Part shown: piece after piece, positions 1 through 9,838 of the stretch | Numbering within the stretch: the stretch's first letter is position 1 | Layout of the letters: every line of letters starts with the position of its first letter | NCBI GenBank assembly: GCA_963708515.1 | Contig: CAVPSX010000012.1 | Span: forward strand, 186,001 to 250,000 | Reading direction: 5' to 3' | Source: JAPLJM01 sp963708515 | GTDB lineage: Bacteria; Desulfobacterota; Syntrophia; Syntrophales; Fen-1087 | DNA: 64,000 bases | Translations under genes and position numbers: made by a program | The notes under the pieces: model-generated | Database searches by the model: none | Told to the model about the DNA's origin: nothing | Seen by the model: only the letters and a program-made list of their open reading frames with translations

Positions 1-606
1 GCCGGTAAAACAACGACATTTTACATGATTACCGGGCTTGTAAAGCCGGACAACGGTCACATATTTCTGGACGAGGAGGAGATCAGCCACGATCCGATGT
101 ATATCCGGGCCAGGAAGGGGATAAACTACCTCCCCCAGGAGCCGTCTATCTTCCGGAAACTGACGGTCGAGGACAATATCATGGCCATCCTGGAGGCGGT
201 TGAGGCTGATCGTCAGCAGCGACAGACGCGATTGATCGAACTGTTAAACGAGTTAGATCTGGCCGGACTGGCGAAAAATTATGCGTATTCTCTCTCAGGT
301 GGTGAGCGTAGAAGGGTGGAGATTACACGGGCGCTGGTCACCGCTCCCAAATATATCCTTCTGGATGAACCGTTTGCCGGGATCGATCCGCTGGCTGTGG
401 CCGATATTCAGAAGATCGTTTTTAAGTTGAGTGCAAAAGGGATTGGCGTCATCATCTCAGATCATAATGTTAGAGAGACGCTTTCAGTATGCAACCGAGC
501 CTACATTATCAATGAAGGCAAGGTCCTCGTCGAAGGGAATCCGGAAACCATTGCGAATTGTGAAGCGGCAAGAAAAATTTATTTCGGGGAGGATTTCTCT
601 TTTTAA
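1..606 (+). CDS. lptB: Lipopolysaccharide export ABC transporter ATPase LptB (5' end missing)
   Basis: This is the cytoplasmic ATPase that powers LptFG, which extracts LPS from the inner membrane. The window opens inside the Walker A motif (AGKTT is the first thing read), so about 40 N-terminal residues lie outside and 201 are visible. Also visible are the Q-loop (LPQEPS), the ABC signature LSGGERRR, Walker B ILLDEPFAGIDP and the switch histidine in SDHNV, all typical of LptB. The stop codon shares one base with the rpoN start, and lptB-rpoN is a widespread proteobacterial pair. No defect is seen in the visible part. Confidence 0.93.
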   Translation, partial: AGKTTTFYMITGLVKPDNGHIFLDEEEISHDPMYIRARKGINYLPQEPSIFRKLTVEDNIMAILEAVEADRQQRQTRLIELLNELDLAGLAKNYAYSLSGGERRRVEITRALVTAPKYILLDEPFAGIDPLAVADIQKIVFKLSAKGIGVIISDHNVRETLSVCNRAYIINEGKVLVEGNPETIANCEAARKIYFGEDFSF

Positions 607-2069
607 TGGCATTTGAGCTCAAACAGAATCTGAAACTGACGCAGCAGCTGATCATGACACCGCAGCTGCAACAGGCGATTAAACTCCTGCAGTTGTCTCG
701 CCTGGAGCTGGTGGATACCATTAATCAGGAGATGGAGGAAAATCCCCTTCTGGAAGAGGTCGCGCCCGACGATGACCAGGAGATCAGTGTCAATCAGGAC
801 ACGGAGGAGATAACCGTCACCGACCGGGAGGAGATCAGGGTCAATGAACGCACCGAAGAGTTGACCGGGGAGGGTGATGGAAGGGATGATTTTGATTGGG
901 GCAGTTATCTCGAAGATTACGGCCCCATGGGAGTAACCTATGACCGGCCGGATGGAGATGCGACATCCTGGGACAGTATGCTGGCGGCGCTTCCTTCGCT
1001 CACGGACCACCTGATGTGGCAGTTGAAACTTTCACGGTTCACGGAACGTGAAATGTGTCTCGGCGAACAGATCATCGGCAATCTTGATCAAAATGGATAC
1101 CTTGTGGCTACCGTTGATGAAATTGCCGATCAGAATAAAGCGGGAAAAACGGAAGTCGAAGCAGTTCTTGGGAAGATACAGGAATTCGATCCTCCCGGGA
1201 TTGCAGCCAGGGATCTGAAGGAATGTCTGCTCATCCAGGCGCGCCTCCTTGGCGTATTGAGCCCCCTGATGGAAGCAATCATCCAGGGTCATATGAAAGA
1301 AATGGAATTGAAGAATTACAATCATATTGCCAGGAAGCTGCGGGTTCACCTGCCGGAGGTGCTGCATGTCGTCCACTTGGTCGGCCAGATGGACCCGAAA
1401 CCGGGCCGGATCTATAGCGAAGAGAAAACGCAGCCCATTATTCCCGATGTTTACGTTTTTAAATCCGGGGATGAGTATAAAATCGTTCTCAATGATGATG
1501 GATTGCCCAGACTCAGAATCAGCAATTTTTATCGGGAGATCATGGGGAGCAACGGTAGAAAAGCAAATGATGAAACGGGGAAAAAATATATTCGGGAAAA
1601 AGTCCAGTCGGCCACGTGGCTGATCAAAAGCATTCAGCAAAGGCAAAAGACGATTTATAGGGTTGCCGAAAGCATTGTGCGGCAGCAGAAGGAATTTTTT
1701 GATGGAGGCATGAATTATTTAAAACCGCTGGTGCTCAGAAACATCGCTGATGATGTGGAAATGCACGAGTCGACCATCAGCCGTGTAGTGACCAACAAGT
1801 ATATGCAGACACCCCGGGGAATTTTTGAACTCAAGTTCTTTTTCAGCAGCGGTATCAATAGAATCGGCGGAGATAGCATCGCATCAAAAAGCGTTAAGGA
1901 AAACATCCGCAAGATCATCAGTAAAGAAAACGCCCGAAAACCTTTAAGCGACATTGAAATCGTTGAGCTTCTCGATAAGGCAAATATTAACATAGCTCGG
2001 CGGACGGTGGCGAAATATCGGGAAATGATGGGCATCCTGCCCTCGTCGCGACGAAAAAGAGTTTTCTGA
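606..2069 (+). CDS. rpoN: RNA polymerase sigma-54 factor RpoN
   Basis: The 487-residue alternative sigma factor recognises -24/-12 promoters and needs AAA+ activators. The glutamine- and leucine-rich region I fills roughly residues 1-45, followed by an acidic region II at about 50-110. The core-binding region comes next, then a helix-turn-helix with HESTISRVVTNKY, and the invariant RpoN box ARRTVAKYRE at about 464-473. Length is normal. The start overlaps the lptB stop by one base, so the two are translationally coupled. Its position before hpf and ptsN is the classical arrangement linking sigma-54 with the nitrogen PTS. Confidence 0.97.
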   Translation: MAFELKQNLKLTQQLIMTPQLQQAIKLLQLSRLELVDTINQEMEENPLLEEVAPDDDQEISVNQDTEEITVTDREEIRVNERTEELTGEGDGRDDFDWGSYLEDYGPMGVTYDRPDGDATSWDSMLAALPSLTDHLMWQLKLSRFTEREMCLGEQIIGNLDQNGYLVATVDEIADQNKAGKTEVEAVLGKIQEFDPPGIAARDLKECLLIQARLLGVLSPLMEAIIQGHMKEMELKNYNHIARKLRVHLPEVLHVVHLVGQMDPKPGRIYSEEKTQPIIPDVYVFKSGDEYKIVLNDDGLPRLRISNFYREIMGSNGRKANDETGKKYIREKVQSATWLIKSIQQRQKTIYRVAESIVRQQKEFFDGGMNYLKPLVLRNIADDVEMHESTISRVVTNKYMQTPRGIFELKFFFSSGINRIGGDSIASKSVKENIRKIISKENARKPLSDIEIVELLDKANINIARRTVAKYREMMGILPSSRRKRVF

Positions 2070-2088
2070 AGGGGATCAAATAAAAGCA

Positions 2089-2127
2089 TTGACTTATTTT
2101 CGCCACGCCACTATGAAGCGCGCTTCA
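2089..2127 (+). promoter_or_regulatory. Candidate sigma-70 promoter and overlapping palindrome upstream of hpf
   Basis: TTGACT (2089-2094) and TATGAA (2112-2117) are separated by 17 bases. The perfect 14-base palindrome TGAAGCGCGCTTCA (2114-2127) overlaps the -10 element and the likely start of transcription, as an operator would. The distance to the hpf start is about 85 bases. Both the promoter and the operator role are inferred from sequence only. Confidence 0.45.
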
Positions 2128-2212
2128 ATGATCTGACATAAGTGAGTTGACAGGATCAGGTTTACTGCGGATAAAAGGCAGAAAAAGCGAACTTGGACAG
2201 GAGGGCTGACAG

Positions 2213-2752
2213 ATGAGAATTTCTCTGACATTCAGGAATACAGAAGGAGAAAATTGGCAAAAAGAATATGTGGATGAGAGGCTCAACAAAATAAAAAAAT
2301 ACATCGATCGTCCCATGGATGTCCATGCCATTCTCTCCGTAGAAAAATTCAGGAACGTTGTAGAGGTCAACATGATTGCGGACGGGTTGAATATCAATGC
2401 GAAGGAAGAGGCTAAAGATATGCGCCTGGCCATTGACAATGCCGTCGATAAAATCGAAAAACAATTGAAACGACATAAAGAAAAAATCAGGGGTCATAAA
2501 ACAAATATGACCCGTGCGGAAGGGATATTGGCCACCGGCGGTGAGGTGGGAGAAAGCGAAGAAGAACGGGAAACAAAGCTTGTCGAAACGCGAAAAGTTG
2601 TCCTGAAACCCATGTCGCTTGAGGATGCCGTGATGGAGATGGACGTATCCAAGCAACGGTTCATTATTTATCGGGATTCATCATCGGAAAGTGTGAGTCT
2701 GATTTACAGGCGTGATGACGGAAATTATACACTCATCGAGGCCAGTCATTGA
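2213..2752 (+). CDS. hpf: Long-form ribosome hibernation promoting factor (HPF/RaiA)
   Basis: This 179-residue protein has an N-terminal S30AE/YfiA domain (about 1-100) that binds the 30S decoding region. Its C-terminal dimerisation domain is recognisable by DAVMEMDVSKQRFIIYRD and the ending YRRDDGNYTLIE. It is therefore the long type, which on its own drives 100S ribosome dimer formation. A good Shine-Dalgarno (GGAGGG) precedes the ATG. It lies between rpoN and ptsN, as in many proteobacteria, and may have its own promoter in the preceding 140 bases. Confidence 0.94.
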   Translation: MRISLTFRNTEGENWQKEYVDERLNKIKKYIDRPMDVHAILSVEKFRNVVEVNMIADGLNINAKEEAKDMRLAIDNAVDKIEKQLKRHKEKIRGHKTNMTRAEGILATGGEVGESEEERETKLVETRKVVLKPMSLEDAVMEMDVSKQRFIIYRDSSSESVSLIYRRDDGNYTLIEASH

Positions 2753-2770
2753 CATTGTGAAGGATGCTGC

Positions 2771-3232
2771 ATGAAAATAGTTGAGATGCTCAAGCCGGAG
2801 TATATCATTGAAGCGTTGCAATCGGATAAGAAAAAAGACGTTTTGCTGGAGTTGTCGGCGCCTTTTCTTAAAGACTACCCGGAACTGGATCCCGATGTTG
2901 CGCTGTCCGTACTGATGGCGCGGGAAAAACTGGGCAGCACAGGAATCGGTGAGGGAATCGCCATTCCCCACGGAAAAATAGTAGGCCTGGATAATCTGAT
3001 TGTCTGCTTCGGCAGAAGCGCCGCCGGGATTGACTTTAACGCAATGGACGGAAACACCGTGCACCTGTTTTTCTTGCTCCTGGCGCCGGAGAACTCTGCG
3101 GGACAGCATTTGAAAATGCTGGCGAAGATCTCCAGAATGCTTAAGGACAGCCGTTTCCGGGCAAAACTGATGGAAGCAAAATCCAGGGATGAAATATTCG
3201 CGATGATCTCGCAACAGGACGACATCACATAG
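2771..3232 (+). CDS. ptsN: Nitrogen PTS EIIA component (PtsN)
   Basis: The 153-residue cytoplasmic phosphoacceptor belongs to the nitrogen PTS. The PTS EIIA type-2 domain spans nearly the whole protein, and the phosphorylated histidine is H67 in the motif GIAIPHGK. It normally receives phosphate from NPr/EI-Ntr and regulates potassium uptake and carbon/nitrogen balance rather than transporting sugar. It lies 18 bases after hpf and 31 bases before hprK. No ptsI or ptsH is present in the window, so its phosphate donor must be encoded elsewhere. Confidence 0.93.
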   Translation: MKIVEMLKPEYIIEALQSDKKKDVLLELSAPFLKDYPELDPDVALSVLMAREKLGSTGIGEGIAIPHGKIVGLDNLIVCFGRSAAGIDFNAMDGNTVHLFFLLLAPENSAGQHLKMLAKISRMLKDSRFRAKLMEAKSRDEIFAMISQQDDIT

Positions 3233-3263
3233 CAATAAACGTCTCAAGGATGACAAGGATGAT

Positions 3264-4154
3264 TTGATTGCAATGGGGGCTCGCGGCATTTCGGTCCAGT
3301 GTCTGCTTGCCGGGTCGGAAGACAGGCTTGGACTGACACAGATGATGGGGCAAAAGGGCCTCACAAATCGACTGCACCACGTCCAGGTGCAGCATCCTTT
3401 TCATGGAGGCGTCTGCGGTCTTCTGCGGCATAACATTGTCCTGATTACGAATCCGGATCGGCGATGTCCGCTGAATATGCGGGACCGGGAATCCTCCCCG
3501 ACTTTTCTTGAAAAAATCCGAAACGCAAAAATTCCCTGCATTTTTGTAAGCGCAACAAAGAAGATTACGCATCCCCTGTGCGATGTTTACGAACAGACAG
3601 GGATCCCCCTGCTGGCTTCTGTGTACGACGCGTATGTGCTGGAAAGCCGCCTGACGGAATTATTAAGGGAAAAAATTGCTCATCGCGTCAGGGTGCATGG
3701 TGTCCTGCTGAAGATGTTCGGGTTGGGGGTGCTGATACGGGGAGACAGCGGTGCCGGTAAAACCACGGTCGGTGTGATGCTGGTGCGGATGGGACATACA
3801 TGGATTGCCGACGACGCCATAGAGATCAAAAAGAAGCAGGGCAAGCGGCTTTGTGCCCGGGGGGTCAAGTTCACGTGCAATCTGATTGACCTTAAGGGAT
3901 CAGGCATTCTGAACACGCGGAACCTATTTGACAGCCGGCAACTGGCGGAGGAAACGGAGCTGCATCTCATCCTGGAAATACAACACAGATGCGATGTCTC
4001 AAGCAGGGGACAGAGGGAAAATGTGCCGGCATTCCGGGAGATCATGGAAACACGAGTTCCTTGTATTCACATTCCGTGGACAATAGAACACGCTTTCAAT
4101 GCATTGGAAATCGAAAGCCGGGTGAAGGCGTTTGGGAGAAACGGAGCCCCATGA
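3264..4154 (+). CDS. hprK: Divergent HPr kinase/phosphorylase-like protein
   Basis: HprK phosphorylates and dephosphorylates the regulatory serine of HPr. The C-terminal kinase domain shows the catalytic histidine in VHGVLL (H145), the P-loop GDSGAGKTT (about 160-168) and the aspartates of ADDAIEI (183-184). It departs from the family: the P-loop reads GKTT rather than GKSE, and the signature region reads DLKGSGILNTRNLF instead of the usual EIRGLGIIN-type motif. The N-terminal domain is poorly conserved. The start is uncertain: TTG at 3264 is used here, with ATG at 3273 as the alternative. The 3' end overlaps rapZ by four bases (ATGA). Confidence 0.82.
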   Translation: MIAMGARGISVQCLLAGSEDRLGLTQMMGQKGLTNRLHHVQVQHPFHGGVCGLLRHNIVLITNPDRRCPLNMRDRESSPTFLEKIRNAKIPCIFVSATKKITHPLCDVYEQTGIPLLASVYDAYVLESRLTELLREKIAHRVRVHGVLLKMFGLGVLIRGDSGAGKTTVGVMLVRMGHTWIADDAIEIKKKQGKRLCARGVKFTCNLIDLKGSGILNTRNLFDSRQLAEETELHLILEIQHRCDVSSRGQRENVPAFREIMETRVPCIHIPWTIEHAFNALEIESRVKAFGRNGAP

Positions 4155-5017
4155 TGAGAAATTTGCGGGTGGTGATCGTTACAGGAATGTCCGGTTCCGG
4201 CAAAACGACGTCTTTGCGGGCGCTTGAAGATGTGGGCTTTTTCTGCGTGGACAATCTGCCGGTCGCGCTGCTGCCGAAATTTCTTGAGATCCAGTCCGTT
4301 GACGCCAAAAACGTCTCCAAAGTAGCGCTGGTGATGGACTTGCGGGAGAAAAGCTTCATCGATACCTATCCCGATGTATTCAAACAGCTCAACGAAAAAG
4401 GGTACAAAATCGAAATTTTGTTTCTGGATGCCGGCGACGAGGCCCTGTTGCATCGTTTTAGTGAGACCCGTCGTACCCACCCTCTCTCCCAGCGGGGGTC
4501 GATCATGGAGGGCATCAGCAACGAAAGGGAAAAATTATCGCCGCTCAAACAGATGGCCGACAAGATCATTGATACCACCTCCTTCAATGTTCATCAATTG
4601 AAAGACTCCGTACAGAGGTTTTTTGTTGAAACCAATCTTCGGAAGATGGCTATTCATTTGATATCATTCGGTTATCGTTATGGTGTGCCGGCGGATGCCG
4701 ATATGGTTCTTGATGTCCGCTTCCTTCCGAACCCCAATTTTGTAGAAGCGCTGAAGCCCTATAATGGACATCATGCACAGGTTCGGGACTATGTCCTCGA
4801 GGCGGAAGAAAGCCGGACATTTATTGATAAATTATTTGGATTGATGGCCCTTCTGATTCCGCTTTACGAGAAGGAGGGCAAGGTGAGATTCAATATCGCC
4901 CTGGGTTGCACCGGCGGGAAACACCGGTCTGTGGTCATATCCAACGAACTGGTGAGCCATTTTTTCCAGCAGGATTATATTGTTAGCGTCAGCCACCGGG
5001 ACATCAATAAAAGCTGA
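4151..5017 (+). CDS. rapZ: RNase adapter protein RapZ (YvcJ family)
   Basis: This is a 288-residue nucleotide-binding protein. The Walker A motif GMSGSGKT lies at residues 12-19. The C-terminal domain contains RDYVL and GCTGGKHRSV, the RNA-binding/phosphosugar-sensing half that in E. coli guides RNase E to the sRNA GlmZ and so controls GlmS. The ATG at 4151 overlaps the hprK stop and gives the expected N-terminus. The usual downstream partners in this cluster (EIIA-Man, HPr, EI) are missing: a convergent gene begins four bases later. Confidence 0.95.
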   Translation: MMRNLRVVIVTGMSGSGKTTSLRALEDVGFFCVDNLPVALLPKFLEIQSVDAKNVSKVALVMDLREKSFIDTYPDVFKQLNEKGYKIEILFLDAGDEALLHRFSETRRTHPLSQRGSIMEGISNEREKLSPLKQMADKIIDTTSFNVHQLKDSVQRFFVETNLRKMAIHLISFGYRYGVPADADMVLDVRFLPNPNFVEALKPYNGHHAQVRDYVLEAEESRTFIDKLFGLMALLIPLYEKEGKVRFNIALGCTGGKHRSVVISNELVSHFFQQDYIVSVSHRDINKS

Positions 5018-5021
5018 GCCG

Positions 5022-6353
5022 TTAATTTGCCATGGCGATTTTTTTGGTCACGTTGTCGGCAATCCAATGGGCATCCCACCATTCCAGCGGGTTGACGAAC
5101 TGCCCGTCCACCAGAATGGAAAAGTGCAGATGATCCCCGCCGGCAAGCCCGGACATCCCTGAGCTTCCCATGACCTCCTGTTTCCTGACCATCTGCCCCG
5201 CTTTGACATTGATCGTGGAAAGATGGCCGTAAAGCGTAAACAGGGAGAACCCATGATCGATGATGACGGCGTTTCCATAGATCCCCAGCGGACCGGCATA
5301 AACGACGAGGCCGTTGTTGGCCGCTTCGATGGGTGCGTGTTCAAGGGATGCCAGATCGACCCCTTCATGGAGGCTTTCACCAATGGCCTTTCCGTCGTAT
5401 AACCATATTCGTTTCTCGCCGAAAAGGGCCATGGGGGCGGCATTTTTCATGCGCAGAAAGGTATCCGCCCAGAGCTGGCGAGCTTCACTTTTCCGCGTCA
5501 GCGACTGAATCGTTTTAAAGTTTTCCTGCCGCATGACGCTATTGACATGAATGAATGTTTCCACCGGCGTTTTCCCGCGCAGGTTCATGTCTGCCATCTG
5601 GAACTCCGGCATTTTCTGTTGCAGAAACGGGTCGGACAGGCGTGATCTTGTCCGTGCGGAATTTCCCTTTTTTAATCAGATGGGGCAGAGCGACAGTGGA
5701 TTCATTCCCGGCCTGATCCTTAGCGACCACCTTGATGCGCGTCTGTCCCTGGCCGGCTTCAATGGGAAGGCTGAAATAGGCGATATAGAAGGCCTTCCCC
5801 GATAGGGTGGTCGGGTAGGCTGGAAAAAACCGGTCATCAACCTGAACCCCGCTTATGACGACTGGTTTCGAGGTGCGATACAGCGTGACGCAGGTTCCAC
5901 CCGGATTAATGATATTCTGCGGATTGAGCAGATAGATCTGCGGCGGGTGCAGGTCGATGGTCAGGGGCTTGCTCAGGAGCGTCTGATTCTTGAAAAGCGA
6001 ATAATCCACGGCCTTGATATTCAAGGTCGCGGGACCGTCCTGCATGTTCATGCCTAAAGGATCGACCGTGACGGAGATCGTTTTGTCATGCATGCCTTTC
6101 TGGGGGTAATTGACCGAGTAAAGCGTATGGGTCTTGTCGCCCTGGTTGATCGTGATCCAGGTGTCTCGAAGACCGCTTCCCCGGTCGGAAAATGTCACCT
6201 CGATGACCTTTGCCGTCCGATCATGCCGACATCCTGCGGAATCCGGATATCCGGTTTTCCCATATCAAAAGCGCTTCTGAAAAGCCAGAACCCGCCGATC
6301 ATCACGATAATAGCCGTGAGCAACCCAATGTATCTGATATAGCGGTAAAGCAT
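5022..6353 (-). CDS. M23 family metallopeptidase, membrane anchored (two frame breaks)
   Basis: This is an exported peptidoglycan endopeptidase of the LytM/M23 type, about 443 residues once the frame is restored. The N-terminus (ATG at 6353, preceded by GGGGAGG) has one membrane segment, LLTAIIVMIGGFWLF. A beta-rich stalk follows, then the peptidase domain with the zinc ligands in HEGVD and DHLHF. The reading frame breaks twice. One base is missing near 6206-6213, where RQ should continue as VIEVTFSDRG. One extra base occurs near 5635-5645, where the sequence should continue SDPFLQQKM. Either the gene is decaying or, more likely given similar breaks elsewhere, the assembly has indels. Confidence 0.85.
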
Positions 6354-6528
6354 AGAAACCTCCCCTTGAGGGTAAAAAAGCGTGAGAGCTATAATCATTT
6401 ATTCATCCTTTTGCAAGGGCAAAATCATTCAGAAATGATTAACGCCTTGATCTTGACCTGTTAAATTGCTATATAGTTGGATATACGAGGCGGTATCATT
6501 GAAATTACCTTGGGGAGAATAACCGGCG

Positions 6529-7720
6529 ATGTTAAAAGGAAAGCATGTCCTGCTGGGTGTAACGGGTAGCATTGCTGCCTACAAGTCCGCGGAACTCATC
6601 CGACTTTTTATCAAGGAAGGGTGTTTGGTCAAGGTGATCATGACCAAACATGCCGAGGCATTCATCATGCCCCTGACCCTGCAGACCTTGTCCGGAAATC
6701 CCGTCTTTATGGACATGTTTTCACTGATCAGGGATCACGATATCGCCCATATTGCCCTGGCGGAAGAGGCCGATGTCATGGTAATCGCCCCGGCGACCGC
6801 CAATGTCATCGGCAAAATGGCAGCGGGCCTGGCGGATGATCTCCTGACCACCGTTGCATTGGCCACAAAGGCGCCGGTTCTGATCTGTCCGGCCATGAAC
6901 ACGAACATGTATGAAAATGCCGTTGTCCGGGAGAATATGCAAAAGCTGGCGAGTCGGGGATGCCACGTCATGGCGGCCGGAGAAGGCGAGCTGGCCTGCA
7001 AGACGGAGGGTTCGGGAAGGCTCCCGGATCTACAGAACATTCTTGATGAAGTACAAGTCCTATCTGACCGAGAAGGATCTGGCCGGCAAGCGGATTCTTG
7101 TGACCGCCGGCCCCACTCGTGAACCTTTTGATCCCGTCCGGTTTATCACGAATTATTCATCGGGGAAAATGGGCTATGCCCTCGCCATCATGGCCAGAAG
7201 GCGGGGCGCCGCCGTGACGCTGATCAGCGGGCCATCCGCACTGCCTGTGCCTTCCGGCGTCGATTTTATCCCCGTTTCCAGCGCCGTGGAAATGCGGGAG
7301 GCTGTCATGAAGCATTTGGAAGCCGCCGACATGGTCATCAAATCCGCAGCTGTTGCCGATTTCCGGCCGTCAACACGGGCCGTTGCCAAGATCAAAAAGA
7401 AGAGCGGATCGCTGACGCTGACCCTTGAGAGGAATCCGGATATTCTTGCTGAAATCGGAAAGAAGAAAGAGGGACGCATCCTGATCGGCTTTGCCATGGA
7501 ATCAGAAGATCTCGTGGAGAATGCCAAAGCCAAGCTGCTGAAAAAGAATCTGGACCTGATTGTCGCCAATGACGTGAAGCAGTCCGGGGCGGGGTTCCAG
7601 ACCGACACTAATATTGTCAAGATTCTCGATCGGGCGGGCGGGATTGAAGAACTGCCGCTGATGGATAAGATGGAAGTGGCCGACCGCATTCTCGACCGGG
7701 CGAAGCGACTGTTTAAATAA
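6529..7720 (+). CDS. coaBC: Bifunctional phosphopantothenoylcysteine decarboxylase/phosphopantothenate-cysteine ligase CoaBC (frame break)
   Basis: CoaBC performs two steps of coenzyme A synthesis. The FMN-dependent CoaC half is in the first frame: GVTGSIAAYKSAEL, the HIALAEEAD region, PAMNTNM and the substrate-clamping cysteine in ELACKTEGSGR. The CoaB ligase half is in the next frame: VTAGPTREPFDPVRF and TNYSSGKMG. One extra base near 7051-7056 separates them; removing it gives ILDEVKSYLTEKDL and a protein of 396 residues, the usual size. Because CoaBC is essential in most bacteria, a sequencing indel is more likely than a real disruption. Confidence 0.93.
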
Positions 7721-7746
7721 GGCAGCATGGCCGATCATGCAAACTG

Positions 7747-8502
7747 GTGAGATGGACCAGGATGGAACGTGTTTTGATTCAGGCCGGCACGCCACGTGAA
7801 GAACTGTGCCGGATGGTCGTTGCCTTAAGGTCGCGGTTGCAATTGGATATGGTGTTGAACCGGGCCATCCCCGCATCATATTTAAGAAAACAGGGCGCTG
7901 TAAAGAGGGTTGACGCACCGGCGCCGAAACGTGTTTGGGGCGATGTGGTCGATCGACCGGAGCAAACACTTGCAGCCGTCCGTGAGGAGCTTGGCGATTG
8001 CCGGCGCTGCCCCCTGTGCAAAACAAGAAACAACCTTGTCTTTGGCGAGGGTAATCCACGCGCCGAACTTGTTTTTGTGGGAGAGGCGCCCGGGGCGGAT
8101 GAAGACAGGCAGGGGCAGCCTTTTGTAGGGAAAGCGGGGCAACTGCTGACGCGGATCATTGTCGCCATGGGATTACAGCGTCAGGACGTGTATATCTGCA
8201 ATATTCTGAAATGCAGGCCGCCCGATAACCGCAATCCCAGACCCGAGGAGATCGCTGCCTGCGAACCCTTCCTGATCCGGCAGATTCAGGCCATCCGGCC
8301 GAAAATCATATGCGCCCTGGGAACTTTTTCCGCTCACACCCTTCTGAAAACAGACGTTCCGATCAGCGTTCTGCGGGGCCGGTTTCAACGCTATCAGGGA
8401 ATTCCCCTGATGCCCACCTATCATCCGGCCTACCTCCTGAGAAATCCCGGGGCCAAAAAGCAGGTCTGGGAAGATGTTCAAAAGATCATGAAAGTGTTGT
8501 GA
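7747..8502 (+). CDS. udgA: Family 4 uracil-DNA glycosylase (Fe-S type)
   Basis: This enzyme removes uracil from DNA produced by cytosine deamination. The family-4 signature GEAPGADEDRQGQPFVGKAG is intact, as are the iron-sulfur cysteines in CRRCPLC and CNILKC and the C-terminal motif TYHPAYLL. At 251 residues it has the N-terminal extension of about 60 residues often found in deltaproteobacterial members. A GTG at 7747 is used; ATG at 7762 is an alternative with a weak ribosome-binding site either way. It follows coaBC by 26 bases and precedes nfeD by five. Confidence 0.9.
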   Translation: MRWTRMERVLIQAGTPREELCRMVVALRSRLQLDMVLNRAIPASYLRKQGAVKRVDAPAPKRVWGDVVDRPEQTLAAVREELGDCRRCPLCKTRNNLVFGEGNPRAELVFVGEAPGADEDRQGQPFVGKAGQLLTRIIVAMGLQRQDVYICNILKCRPPDNRNPRPEEIAACEPFLIRQIQAIRPKIICALGTFSAHTLLKTDVPISVLRGRFQRYQGIPLMPTYHPAYLLRNPGAKKQVWEDVQKIMKVL

Positions 8503-8507
8503 TTCCG

Positions 8508-9818
8508 ATGAAGCGTATAAGAAAAACAAGAACGATGATGGTTATCGGCCTGTTGATCCTTCTGGGTGTTTCCTGGCTGTCGTCTGCTGTTGCTGAAGAA
8601 AAAAAGCCGGTTTACGATGTCATCACGGTCAACGCCGCCATTACGCCGCCCATCGCCGAATATATCCTGCAAAGCATTGAAGAAGCGTCGAAAGCAGGGG
8701 CGGATGGCCTGGTTATGCGTTTCGATACGCCGGGCGGCCTCGATCTTTCCATGCGGGATATCGCCAAGGGCATTCTCAATGCAACCGTGCCGGTAATCGT
8801 TTATGTTTCTCCCGCCGGCGCCCGGGCCGCCTCTGCCGGGGTGATCATTACCGTCTCCGCCCACATCGCTGCCATGGCGCCGGGAACGAATATCGGCGCC
8901 GCCCACCCGGTAGCGATCGGTATTGGTGGCGGGATGGACAAAACCATGATGGCCAAGGTCGAAAACGACGCCGTAGCCTATGTCATCGGCATTGCCAAAA
9001 AGCGCAACCGCAATGAGGAATGGGTGGAAAAGGCTGTCCGCGAAAGCAAGTCAATCACCGCGGAGGAAGCGCTCCGGTTCAAGGTTATCGACTTCGTGGC
9101 AGATGACCTGAATCACCTCCTGAAGCAGGCCGACGGCAAAAAAATCGTTCTGCCGACAGGTGAAAAGATATTAAAAACAATGGGAGCGGTTCTTCATGAG
9201 AAAAAAATGGGAACCCGCTTGAACATTCTGGCCGCCTTGAGCGATCCCAACATCGCCTATATCCTCTTTTTGCTGGGACTTGCCGGGCTTTATTTTGAAT
9301 TTGCCCATCCCGGCGTTATTTTACCGGGCATTGTGGGTGGCATTTCGCTGATCCTTGCTTTTTTTGCCATGCAGACGCTGCCGGTGAATTATGCCGGCGT
9401 TCTCCTGATCCTCTTTGCCGTCGCGCTTTTTATTGCTGAAATCAAGGTCGTCAGTCACGGCATCCTCACCATCGGCGGAATCGTCTCCCTGGTCATGGGG
9501 TCACTGCTGTTGTTCGATTCGCCGGACCCGGCCCTGCGCGTGTCTCTGAAGGTCATGATTCCGGCGCTTATCGTGATCACTCTTTTCTTTGCCGGTGTCA
9601 TGAGCCTGGTCCTGAAAGCGCAGATGAGAAAACGCCAGTCGGGCAGGGAAGGGATGATCGGCGCTGAAGGCCAGGCCGTCACCGATGTTCATGAGATGGG
9701 GAAGGTTTTCGTGCATGGTGAATACTGGAATGCCTGGAGCGACCGGGTGGTGGAGAAGGGGAAAAAGGTCCGGGTCGTCGCGGTGGCGTCGTTAAAATTG
9801 AAAATAGAAGAATTTTGA
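8508..9818 (+). CDS. nfeD: NfeD-family membrane serine protease (ClpP-like, long form)
   Basis: The long-form NfeD protein has 436 residues. The signal/TM segment is at residues 8-28. A ClpP/crotonase-like protease domain follows, with the catalytic serine in ARAASAG and a lysine in the MMAKVENDA helix. Then come about four membrane segments (from IAYILFLLGLAGLYF to the VIT-LFFAGVM stretch) and a C-terminal OB-fold NfeD domain. The archaeal homologue cleaves the C-terminus of its partner stomatin, and the slipin encoded next is the expected partner. Start chosen at ATG 8508. Confidence 0.9.
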   Translation: MKRIRKTRTMMVIGLLILLGVSWLSSAVAEEKKPVYDVITVNAAITPPIAEYILQSIEEASKAGADGLVMRFDTPGGLDLSMRDIAKGILNATVPVIVYVSPAGARAASAGVIITVSAHIAAMAPGTNIGAAHPVAIGIGGGMDKTMMAKVENDAVAYVIGIAKKRNRNEEWVEKAVRESKSITAEEALRFKVIDFVADDLNHLLKQADGKKIVLPTGEKILKTMGAVLHEKKMGTRLNILAALSDPNIAYILFLLGLAGLYFEFAHPGVILPGIVGGISLILAFFAMQTLPVNYAGVLLILFAVALFIAEIKVVSHGILTIGGIVSLVMGSLLLFDSPDPALRVSLKVMIPALIVITLFFAGVMSLVLKAQMRKRQSGREGMIGAEGQAVTDVHEMGKVFVHGEYWNAWSDRVVEKGKKVRVVAVASLKLKIEEF

Positions 9819-9838
9819 TCATAGAAGGAGGAAATATC

